From contig CM065886.1 in assembly GCA_033439255.1 (NCBI GenBank), positions 2,604,001 to 2,668,000 of the forward strand: a stretch of DNA of 64,000 nucleotides, given 5' to 3'. The notes beneath the pieces were generated by a model, which was not told where the DNA came from, did not search any database, and was given only the letters and a program-made list of their open reading frames with translations. The translations under genes and the position numbers were made by a program. This DNA comes from Hericium rajendrae. Its lineage: Eukaryota > Basidiomycota > Agaricomycetes > Russulales > Hericiaceae. This document shows positions 43,201 through 51,860 of the stretch, in pieces. Every line of letters starts with the position of its first letter. Position 1 is the first letter of the stretch.

Positions 43201-44122
43201 AAGGAGACTGTCAGTGAGCAGACATGCAGGTAGCAGAGTGCACGGCTCTTGTAAGTATCCAGCCCCTTAGGGTATGCCACTCGGCGCCGTGCCCGACACA
43301 CGAGAGCCGAGCACCTGCAGAATGAGGAGAACAGACTGATCAAAAAGTTTGATCCTCAGTGCGACTGCAGAGGTCGAGGTTGAAGGGAAGAAGAGGGTGG
43401 GATGGGGGAAGAGAAAATGGCCGTGGTAAACATGGAACCGGGGTGACAGCCAGGATGATGGACTCGAAGTTGCCGTCATCTAGGGGCGGAGGCTCGTGGC
43501 TCACATACACCACCGCAAAAGGGTGTGTTTCATGTCATGAGCCTGTTCGAGGTATCGTTGCATCTCGTCGTAAACCCATGCAAGGCGTTCAGTAAGGGCC
43601 TTCAACGCGAAGCAGGATGAAGCTGACACGTACCATACACGTGACCGCGTCCGAAAATGCAGATATGTCCAGCTTCCGTTTTATCGCCCTCATCGCTCAT
43701 GTGGCTTAGCCTAGCTAATTTGCTGCGCACCCGTACTGCTCTGGCTGCCAACGCTTCACCTTTCCAGCATGCCGATATGTACGATGAGTGAGTATTATGA
43801 ACGACGATTCTTCTGCAGCACTGATGATTGTGACGCACACATTCCTATTCAGCAGCACTTCACCGGCCACTGCACCGTTATCTCGCCTGGCCATTTTCCA
43901 GTCCTTCGCAGCCTCCCGATCTACTTGCTCTGCTCCAGCTCCCTTCCACACACCTCGATCGCCAAGGACGGCATGCTCTCCAACATCGGTGTCGAAGCCC
44001 GCGTTCATCACGACGATCCCGAGCCCGGGTCCGCACAAGCTCGGCGAGGGATTCACCTTCGGCGCGGGTCCGCCGTCTGACGCGTTCCCATCGTCGCCGT
44101 CGTTCTCGTGCTCGTAAGTCAT
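42531..44122 (-). pseudogene. Decayed lineage-specific gene with a repeated exon
   Basis: Minus-strand sequence starts MTYEHENDGDDGNASDGGPA and continues GLGIVVMNAGFDTDVGEHAV, DREAAKDWKMARRDNGAVAG and FIILTHRTYRHAGKVKRW. After a gap it reads VVYVSHEPPPLDDGNFESII and LAVTPVPCLPRPF, then in another frame LRIKLFDQSVLLILQ, and then the repeated small exon FLGDVNKIDAGSNNTE. The frame change near 43400 and scattered stops indicate decay. I recall similar proteins as uncharacterised expansion families of agaricomycetes and can assign no function. It lies just upstream of the TET/JBP-like gene on the same strand. Confidence 0.45.
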
Positions 44123-45467
44123 ATCAAATTCTAATCAGCCGAGACAGACTTACTTGAGCCCCCAAGAAGCCCCTCATTGCGCCGGAAATTCGAGGGTCAA
44201 TGCGCCGAGCGCCGCGTCTCATCCCTTGCGTCGCCGCCACGGATCCACGCAGCCAGGCCATTCTCGACGTTGGATGTCTCGCATCGCGCGAGGTTTCGCG
44301 GGCCTTCCAGACAGAAAATCTGCATCGCCGCCACAGATCCACGCAGGCAGGCCATTCTCGTCGATGCTGGACATCTCGCGTCGCTATTCCTGGCCGCGCG
44401 ACACGTAGCACCTTGCTCCATCTGGCCGCGAAACGTACAGCCACGGTGCGGTCTTTGGCCGCATGTATGCTCTGGCGCCGCATTCTGGCTCGTGCGCGCC
44501 ATGCAGCGAGCTGAAGCCTGAGGTCTACCCACTTGAGGTGCGTTCCCGCCGCATGCGCTGCTCGACGGCCCGGCTGATGATGGCCTATGCGACAGATTCA
44601 CCTTCCTCCACTCCGGGTTGTACTTACCTCCCGCGCACATCGGTGCTCGCCCGCATGCCAGCTCTATCTCTGACTCGCAGCGTTTCATGTCGATGAGCCC
44701 GGGCTTTTCACCGCTTGAACAAACACCCCTCTCCAGAGCGCTCATCTCCAAGTAAAATGTTCTTTAACGCTCGAAAACACCTTGCACTCCGTATTTATTG
44801 CCAATAGCCGTTGCGCGAAGGGCACGTTGCAACTTGCGATCAAATCCTTGGACATCTTCCGTTCGTGAGGTCTACCTCGCCCCACCCACCTTGTATCCCC
44901 CCGTCGAGTGCTCTGCCCTCAACCACCATCATACTTCTGTCGTCTCACCCTTTCCTTTCATAGCTTCTCTTGCTTCATATACGAAACTCAATTGACATCT
45001 TGCATCACTTCCCCACGACCACACGGCGTGCGGTTCTTGCATCGGCCTCTTATAGTCCTTGCCTCCTTTTCATTCATAAACTTCCTGTCTGCCTTCGCCC
45101 CTCTACAGGACCGCGGACAAAAGCCGTCATCAATGTTGCCTATCTATTGAGTCTATTACATCTGTCGGCGTCCACGTCTTGGTCAAAGCATTATCGCACA
45201 ACGTTCCTCGCCTTGCAATTTGCTTAACCCATCAATCATCTTATCATCGCTCAATCATCTCCGGACGCACTTTCAATTTTATACTTAAGTGGTGCGTCTA
45301 GCTGTCTCCCCCTTGCAAACATCACTGACATTGTGTCTCCACAGTTTTAACGCACGACGTTCACGACCCCTTCACTCATCTTCTTTAGCCGGAACATCTA
45401 CGCAACCACCGCTCTGCGAGTCTCAAAATCAGCAACCCGCTTTCATTGCACGGAGCCTAGAGACCAG
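44123..45467. other. Region without a recognised gene
   Basis: Frames overlap on both strands without recognised motifs. It contains a local duplication of about 62 bp (44228-44290 and 44321-44383). From about 44870 to 45460 the plus strand is C/T-rich with short exon-like pieces and could be the leader of a gene starting at 45468. Confidence 0.4.
44228..44383 (+). repeat. Local 62-bp duplication
   Basis: TCGCCGCCACGGATCCACGC and its continuation recur 93 bases later with a few changes (TCGCCGCCACAGATCCACGC). Confidence 0.7.
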
Positions 45468-46200
45468 ATGACAATGGAGGATTCCGCTTCTGATATGAGT
45501 GTGTGTTCGCATCGCCGCTTTTCGGCCGTTTTGGGCCAGGCCGGCTGTCGTCTAGTCGATATCTGTTTGGTTATCCATGCTGACGGTAATGTCCTTTCTT
45601 TTAGCGCTGACAGATCAATGCATCCTACAACAATCGGTCAGCGTCGCAAGGCATGCCTAAGTTCCAGTCGCCATTTTTCCTTTCGAACCGCAATCCATCA
45701 CAGTCAGATCTCTCTGCTTCCAATGATCACCCTCTGTCGGGCCCTCGTTGGCGTTTGAATGGTACAGGACAGCTTGTCGACCAAGAAGCAGGCCCTTCGG
45801 TTTCTCCGCGTGTCCGTCATGCTGCCCACCATCGCAGACACTGGACCTTGCAGAACGAGGCGAGCTTCTTCATTCTCGTGTCGAAACGAGTACTGACGAA
45901 TTCGTGCAGGCGCTATCCATCGCCTCGTCGCCACCACCGCACTTGGTCGCTGAAGATGCGGATGACTCCGTTGTTCTCCCCGCGTCATGTCTTGGTGCCC
46001 CCTGGCCATCCTTAACACCCATTTTGGCGACCCGATTCCGCGGCCATCCACGCAGCCGTCCAATCTTGCCACTAGCTTGACCATGCTCCGAGGGCGCCAT
46101 CGTCAAGTTGGACGCGGCCAACGCGTCACTCCGGACTCACCCGGCGAACGCGAAGGGCAATGGCACGGCGCTATGAATCTTCTTGATGAAACTCACAGCC
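45468..46200 (+). CDS. Possible gene of unknown function
   Basis: An ATG at 45468 opens MTMEDSASDMSVCSHRRFSA; further exon-like stretches with bounding AG/GT signals include MPKFQSPFFLSNRNPSQSDL (from 45653) and ALSIASSPPPHLVAEDADDS (about 45911). The exon structure cannot be settled by eye and no domain is recognised. It may be a relic. Confidence 0.2.
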
Positions 46201-46383
46201 TACACAATACACTGCAGGGAGGTCTTTGTTCCATATATATATAATACAAATCAACAGTCAATTACACTAGAAGGAGTATGTACATATCGAAGGCAAGTTG
46301 CTGAGCATGTTCCCAGTGATAGTGTGAGGTTTGATGGCGGTAGTTTGTGATATGGAGGAGATCTTGCAAGCCCAGCAAGGCAG

Positions 46384-47094
46384 CTAGCACCGGTATCGCT
46401 CAGGTGTTGAGTCAAAGTAGAGCGTGAACGGGATAAGTCGCCCGTCATCATCGAAAGCAAGGTGGTCACGTAGCTCGGGGTCAAGTTCGTGGTACCAGCG
46501 ATCGGCGTCAGGACCTGGCTCCGTGACATTCCCGAGGATCCAAGGCGTGTCTTCGTTCCCTCGGTCAATGCCAGCAGGGGCGCTCAGCGTGTAGAAACGA
46601 TGGGGTGGCAGCAAACCATTGGTATCGGCAGTAGAGATATCAGGACTTGTGTGGCGGTCAGAAGCAGCTGAGTCGAAGAAGTCATCGACTGAGGGTGTAC
46701 TGCTGTTGCTGAGAGATAGTGTGGATATGGTGTCACTCGATGGTAGTATCGAATCGCCAGAAGACTGCAAGGGCGAGGATATGGCTTCATCGACCAAAGT
46801 AGAGACAGTCTGTGTGGATGGAGGCAAAAGCGAGGCATCAATTTGATGCCTTGATAGCGAGCAGACTGCATTGAGCGTGATAGATTGGGTGTAGCCACAG
46901 TGATGGCGGCACATGTTGTGTGTGCACAGATCCTTGGAGGGCCTGACCTTGTAGCAGGATCCAAACTCGCAGCGCATGGCGTCTGGATCCGAAATCCTGC
47001 GTCTCTTGATAACAGAGTCAAGAGCAGCGGCGGCAGGCGAAGGGCATCGCCGCTTCATCAAGGAGATCGTTGATGCTGGCGTGGACTTGGGCAT
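46384..47094 (-). CDS. Cys-cluster protein of unknown function
   Basis: Single-exon frame of 236 residues from MPKSTPASTISLMKRRCPSP. A basic patch KRRRIS is followed by a zinc-type cluster CEFGSCYKVRPSKDLC, then HNMCRHHC, then a Cys and a His about 11 and 16 residues later. A Ser-rich linker leads to a C-terminal segment ending DDGRLIPFTLYFDSTPERYR. The N-terminus parallels the disrupted gene at 37450 (MPKASTATIS, then a similar Cys cluster). The nuclear-type basic patch and zinc cluster suggest DNA or protein binding; function is otherwise unknown. The chosen start is the Met that aligns with the paralogue; the frame is open 39 codons further upstream. Confidence 0.55.
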   Translation of the reverse strand: MPKSTPASTISLMKRRCPSPAAAALDSVIKRRRISDPDAMRCEFGSCYKVRPSKDLCTHNMCRHHCGYTQSITLNAVCSLSRHQIDASLLPPSTQTVSTLVDEAISSPLQSSGDSILPSSDTISTLSLSNSSTPSVDDFFDSAASDRHTSPDISTADTNGLLPPHRFYTLSAPAGIDRGNEDTPWILGNVTEPGPDADRWYHELDPELRDHLAFDDDGRLIPFTLYFDSTPERYRC

Positions 47095-47769
47095 GGCGTA
47101 GCGCAGAAGTCGTAGTACCTTTTGCTGGATTAATACATCACATTGACACCTAGTGAGCAAGAACGTACGATGGAGTTTGGTTTTTGAGAAGGGTGAAGGG
47201 GGAAAGGACACTGGCTGTCAGTCGAGTTCTTATACAGCGATCCCACTGACAGCGATCGACTTGTTCGAAAACACCATGCCCAATTCTGGAAAACGAACCT
47301 CTGGAATCCACGCAGCAGCAGGCACATGTCATCTTCAGCACCGCTGTGGGCCCGATCGGCACCAGCGGGAGCATGGCAGCCAGCCTCGCGCACCCCACGC
47401 TCATGTTCTCATACTTCAAATTGAAGGGTGTGTGGTGTGGTAGGGCTAATGGGTGATGCATCGCTGTACGCAGGCCTCTCGCTGGAGGGAACTGCACTTG
47501 TCGAGCGTAAGGACGCAAACTGCAATTTCTATGGGTCCACGATCCTCATGCGCGATATCCTGTCAGGGTGCATGCCGCCGTCGAAGATCACATCAAATGA
47601 TCCAACTGTGGGTTAAGATAGATTGTAATTTATGAATACTTCGAATAAGTCACAGGTGGTGCTGGATCTGAGGCCCGAATACAGGTAACTACAAAGCGAG
47701 AGTAAGATAAAAACATTGCTACGATAAAGACAAAGCTAAGTATAAGACAAACAACATGCACTAGCCACT
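47095..47769. other. Spacer between two minus-strand genes
   Basis: No gene recognised. It separates the downstream end of the 47770-48826 gene from the start of the 46384-47094 gene on the same strand. Confidence 0.4.
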
Positions 47770-48826
47770 TCAGTCGTCAATTACAATCACATCAACATCG
47801 CCTCGCACGTCAGACATGGGTGCTGTGATAACTACAGTGGAACCGCGGTTTCGGGACTTGGACCAGCCGCTCACCGTCTTGCGCCAATTGTACCAGAGCC
47901 CTGAGGAATTGCGCACGACAGATGCAGCTCGACTACGTTCAGCCTCGCTTGAGGAATCCCAGATGCGGCGCTGTTCGTACCAGGTCGCCTTGACGTAGGG
48001 AACACCGCTGGTGACAAGGAGGCTCCAGCGTGCATTTTGACTGAGCTTCCCAGGGATGCTGCCCATCGCCATGAAAAACTCAGCCATATCAACGGCGTAC
48101 ATCTCATTGATCCAGTCTGCACTAGTAGGAATGATGGCAGGAAGACGCGCAGGTAGCTCGAAATGCTGTGGTTCAGGTGAGGCAGATGGAGGTGGTGTGA
48201 GGAGGGACAGATGGCCTAGCAGTGGAGATGCAGAAACAAGAGATACTGGGCTGCTTGGAGCTAAGTTCGGCGTTGAAGAAGCAGAGGATGGCCTAGATTG
48301 GGAAAGCACAAGGTGAGGGCCGCGAAGCATAGGTGAGATGACTTCGTCACCAAGGTCGCGAGCACGTTTTGAAAGAGAGCTTATAGGCTGTGAGCTAGTG
48401 TATATAGAGTCAAAGTCGACAGTGTCCAGGACGCCTGAGGCACGGAAGAAAAGAACAATAGGCTGCCTAAGATTCTTGAGAGAAATAACATGATCGAGAC
48501 GTTCTTGCAGCCAGATAGATCCACGTTCAGCGAACTGTTCAACGCAGGATGTGGGACTCAAACCGCACTCATCAAGAAGGTCTGAGTGTTGCGCGAGGCT
48601 GAACGTAGGCCATGTTTTGAGACCTTGCTTACGGTGATGGGTTGGTGGCTGACCATTCTGTGGGGAAAATGGTTAAGGAATCAAGCCAGGTCATCAAGAT
48701 ATTAACACCATACCTCACGCCAAAACCAGAACTCTACCTGATGCGTGATGGAGAGCTCATTGTCACGGCGTTGCTTCTCAGCATCTTGACGTGCTTCAAG
48801 CTCAGCACGCCGGTGATGTGTGGACC
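47770..48826 (-). CDS. C-terminal part of a lineage-specific coiled-coil protein, 5' end unresolved
   Basis: Two exons are clear: 48826-48714 (charged helix HRRAELEARQDAEKQRRDNE, then SITHQVEFWFWRE) and 48657-47770, joined by a GT-AG intron in phase 0. The second exon reads PTFSLAQHSDLLDECGLSPT and LRQPIVLFFRASGVLDTVDF, a Ser/Pro-rich linker, then WINEMYAVDMAEFFMAMGSI and GVPYVKATWYEQRRIWDSSS. This order (helix, beta-rich segment, linker, YAVDM-type helical tail) recurs in uncharacterised agaricomycete expansion families that carry N-terminal Cys clusters. The exon upstream of 48826 must end in phase 1, but I could not place it; the gene may be 5'-truncated. Confidence 0.45.
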
Positions 48827-49590
48827 CTGGGAATGGAGGCGGCAGCCAAAACCAAAACCAACAGAGTACCGGGGGGTGCGAGGGGACCAAGTATCTCAAG
48901 AGGGGAGCGCCGAGACGTGTAGCTGACGGGTGATCGTACTACGGGTAGGGGAGCAAGGCCGCGGAGGGCGAGCTTGCTGCGCGCGGGCGACTTCCGACAC
49001 GGCTCTGCTAGGGACGATGACGGTACGACAAGACTCACGGGTCTTAGGTGATACGGCTTGTAGATAACGGCGCGGCGACGAGTACGACGAATATGATGAG
49101 CGACACGAGAAAGTGAGAAGAGCTACGTCTGAGACGTGCTTAGAGACTGGGGTGAGAACGTCAAACGGCGGGCTTTGTGAGATCTGAGCTCTGAGGGGAA
49201 AAAGGCAGATTCCGTTCTGATTCTCTAAGTCAGTAGCTACGGTACAAATGGGCAAGGCCGCCTCTGGCGGCCCGGCACGACTCCCTACGACAACCTCCCG
49301 CTGACCGACCCAATCTCCAATTCCTTCCTGATCCTGCCTGCTCCGGGTCCCTTGGCGAGTGGAGTCGTTGCGACTCGGCCCGTGCAGGGCAGAGGGCGTG
49401 CGCGTGGTACGAACGAATCAAAGGTGCCGCCTTACAACGTCGCCCGGGGCGTGCGTCGGGAACGGCGGGCACGTCGAGCTGGAATGGCTGGGATGACGTC
49501 AGTAGCGCACTGTCGCGGGCGCCGCTCGTGATCCGGGGGCGTGTGGGCGTTCGAGGGTGTGTTGATTGAGCCAGCTGGTTCTCTGGGCGC
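48827..49590. other. Region between the truncated gene and the large gypsy element
   Basis: May contain missing upstream exons of the 47770-48826 gene; no motif recognised. Ends at the first base of the LTR. Confidence 0.4.
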
Positions 49591-50051
49591 TGTCACGCGG
49601 AAAAGCGGTTTCCGACCTAGGGGTGTCTGGGTTTTCTGGTAACTTTTCCGAGAACTCCTAGTTGTTCGATGAGGGATGGATTTGTCTTCTACTTCTGGTG
49701 TGAATCCGACTTGCCAAGGATTATGGCTGTGGGAGACGGAGGTCGAGGGTATGCGATGCGATGAAGAAGCTCGTAGAACACTGTCACTCGATGGACAATG
49801 ATCAAAAGTACGATGACTCGTAGGACGTGAATATTGATGATCGGACTGGACGTGCGTATACGTGGAATGATAACTGCTTGGATTTGTATCTTCGTGGATT
49901 GGACGTCAACGTGAATTCGTAGAATAACGTGGATTGAAAGTGCTTGTGAAGCAACTTGACCAGGATTTGATTGTAGAAAAGAACCTTAGAGGATTCTGAC
50001 GTACAAACTGGGGGCAAAGATACTTGAATTTGGTGTTACAGGAACAGCCTT

Positions 50052-50059
50052 TATATACC
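50052..50059 (-). promoter_or_regulatory. TATA box of the LTR promoter
   Basis: Minus strand reads GTATATAA within GGGTATATAAAGG, about 460 bases before the LTR end and just after the TGAGTCA cluster. The same box is at about 62706-62713 in the other LTR. Confidence 0.55.
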
Positions 50060-50118
50060 CTAAGAGCTCCTATGGCTGCGCGGGTAAGAAATGTATCAAA
50101 AAGGATAGATGAAACGAG

Positions 50119-50254
50119 TGAGTCATTCCTAGTCATGTATAGTAAGGGTGAGTCGAAGTAGGTGACTAGGAGATGAGTCGGTCAGGATAGTGAGTCAGGA
50201 AGAGTCAAACGAAGGTAAGAGTCATAATGAGTCAACGCTCAGACGTATGAGTCA
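50119..50254. promoter_or_regulatory. Cluster of TGAGTCA (AP-1/Gcn4-type) sites in the LTR
   Basis: Four exact TGAGTCA heptamers at 50119, 50191, 50228 and 50248 plus several GAGTC near-matches within 140 bases; repeated in the right LTR 12,654 bases on. TGAGTCA is the palindromic target of bZIP factors of the Gcn4/AP-1 type. The cluster sits 60-200 bases upstream of the TATA box in element sense. Confidence 0.6.
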
Positions 50255-50358
50255 GAGACCAAACAAATCAAGAGGAAAATGAGAGAACATAGGTGATGTA
50301 GCATCATGACGAAGACAAAGTGCAGGAAACATACGACAAAGAACATGACCAGTCCCTT

Positions 50359-51717
50359 TTAGGCGTAAGGGTCTCCTATGGTCGGATGAAACTCGGCCCG
50401 AGGAGGCTCGTTCCGAACCCACTCCTTTACATCGACATCCATCCTCGCGGTTCCAGCCTCGATGGCGATCTTCTTGATCTGGCAGGCCTTGCGCATGTGA
50501 TCAAAGACTGCAGGCTCGCAGTGGCCGCTGTAGGATGTTGCATATGTGGAGGCCTCGTATACGCAGTGGAAAAGATCCAGTGGATCGTAAGGCTTGAGCC
50601 GATCCTTTGCCTCTGCCCCATCTCTGGTAAGCCTCTGCCTCTCTCTTCCTTCTCCGATGCACCAATGACGTGGCACGACCATGATGATGCACCCAGATCC
50701 ATAAGTGGAATCGGGATTAGGGCTGGCCGGCTCCTCCCCCCAATCAGGCCCGAGATCGTCCACAACCTTCATACGTCTTACTCTCCAAACGGCCCAGGTA
50801 TCCGTCACCGAGAGGAGTTCCTTGATAGCGCCATAGGCGCAGGATCCTTCGACGTCCGAGATCAACAAGATGAACTGGCCTTTGCGAATGGGCATCGTCG
50901 GCTTAACGACTGAGATCCAGGGGAAGTGCAGGTTTCCGGTGATGAGCCGGACGGTCATGAAGTTAAAAGGGAGATCAACAGAGGAGGGGGCCCAGACGTA
51001 GCCGGTGCACTGATGGAACTGTCGAGCATAGATGTGGCCGAAGGGCCCTTCGGGAATAACGGTGATGATACCGGGGGCACGGAATGTCGGGTCGGCACTG
51101 ATCTCAGGAAGTGTTGGCATAGGCGGGGGTGGAACTAATGCGGGAGCGCTCGGAGCAGCCGGAATGGAAGGAGGGAATTGGGCAGCAGAGAGCGTGGCAG
51201 GGAATGCAGCGGCCATGATGTTGGGGATGTCGTCATTCTCGTGCCTTTCTACCTCCAGTCGGAGGTCCCCTACATCCGTATCAGTCAACGTTACAAAAGA
51301 ACGGTCATTGAAGATGAGTTCGGTCTCGATCTCCTGCTCCTGACGACGTGCAGCGATGGATATCTGGTCGGCGATGTCCTGCATACCTTCAAGAATTCGT
51401 CGAGGGTCAGGTGGCTCTGGCCCGTCGAGAACCGTTAGACGGTATCTGGGGTTGGCAGTGATGAGATTCCCTCCGAGGTAAAAATTGAGTCTCTCGGTAG
51501 TGACGCTTCGCAGGGAATCGTGATGGACTGCTAGGAAGAGAGGAGGGAGATTCTCGGTGGGAGCAGGCCAGCGAAGTTCGGGAGCAGGATTAAGAAGAGA
51601 ATCGAACCAGGCCATGATGCGTTGGAGCATGAAGGGCGGAGTCAAGAGGGAGCGTGAATGGGGGCTTTTAGAGAGAGTGCAGCATGTTTGTGGGATGCTT
51701 TTGATGCAGGTTGGCAA
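50359..51717 (-). CDS. Long open frame inside the LTR, function unknown
   Basis: 452 residues lying wholly in the LTR. The N-terminal part has LRWPAPTENLPPLFLAVHHD and a helical segment, followed by a Pro-rich linker and a conserved-looking globular part (TGYVWAPSSVDLPFNFMTVR, SVVKPTMPIRKGQFILLISD, TWAVWRVRRMKVVDDLGPDW). I recognise no family: it is not gag, pol or an obvious envelope, as there is no signal peptide or membrane anchor. TATA-like strings lie just upstream (minus strand, about 51725-51745). The partial second copy (63013-63942 and beyond) is also open. Confidence 0.7.
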   Translation of the reverse strand: MPTCIKSIPQTCCTLSKSPHSRSLLTPPFMLQRIMAWFDSLLNPAPELRWPAPTENLPPLFLAVHHDSLRSVTTERLNFYLGGNLITANPRYRLTVLDGPEPPDPRRILEGMQDIADQISIAARRQEQEIETELIFNDRSFVTLTDTDVGDLRLEVERHENDDIPNIMAAAFPATLSAAQFPPSIPAAPSAPALVPPPPMPTLPEISADPTFRAPGIITVIPEGPFGHIYARQFHQCTGYVWAPSSVDLPFNFMTVRLITGNLHFPWISVVKPTMPIRKGQFILLISDVEGSCAYGAIKELLSVTDTWAVWRVRRMKVVDDLGPDWGEEPASPNPDSTYGSGCIIMVVPRHWCIGEGRERQRLTRDGAEAKDRLKPYDPLDLFHCVYEASTYATSYSGHCEPAVFDHMRKACQIKKIAIEAGTARMDVDVKEWVRNEPPRAEFHPTIGDPYA

Positions 51718-51860
51718 ATTCTTATATGACGTTGCTTCTTCTCATCTTATAAGCGAAATGAGTGATGCGCCGCCCTTTTCTTCATGTTAGCGCTCAAAAC
51801 ATGTTGCAAGCGCGACATCCGCGGGAACTTGAATGGCAACTGTCCCCAGTTGCAACCGTC

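Larger units (their letters stand above)
49591..51860 (-). repeat. Left LTR (3' LTR in element sense), inner edge approximate
   Basis: Starts TGTCACGCGG at 49591. At least 1,756 bases match the right copy; its inner edge falls between the start of the internal open frame (51717) and the end of pol (51861). On the minus strand it carries, in order, a long open frame, a TGAGTCA cluster, a TATA box and the R/U5-like end. Confidence 0.85.

Noticed and set aside
50320-50913. Plus-strand frame opposite the LTR-internal frame (and its copy at 62974-63567)
   Set aside because: It is the antisense of the longer minus-strand frame and has no features of its own.
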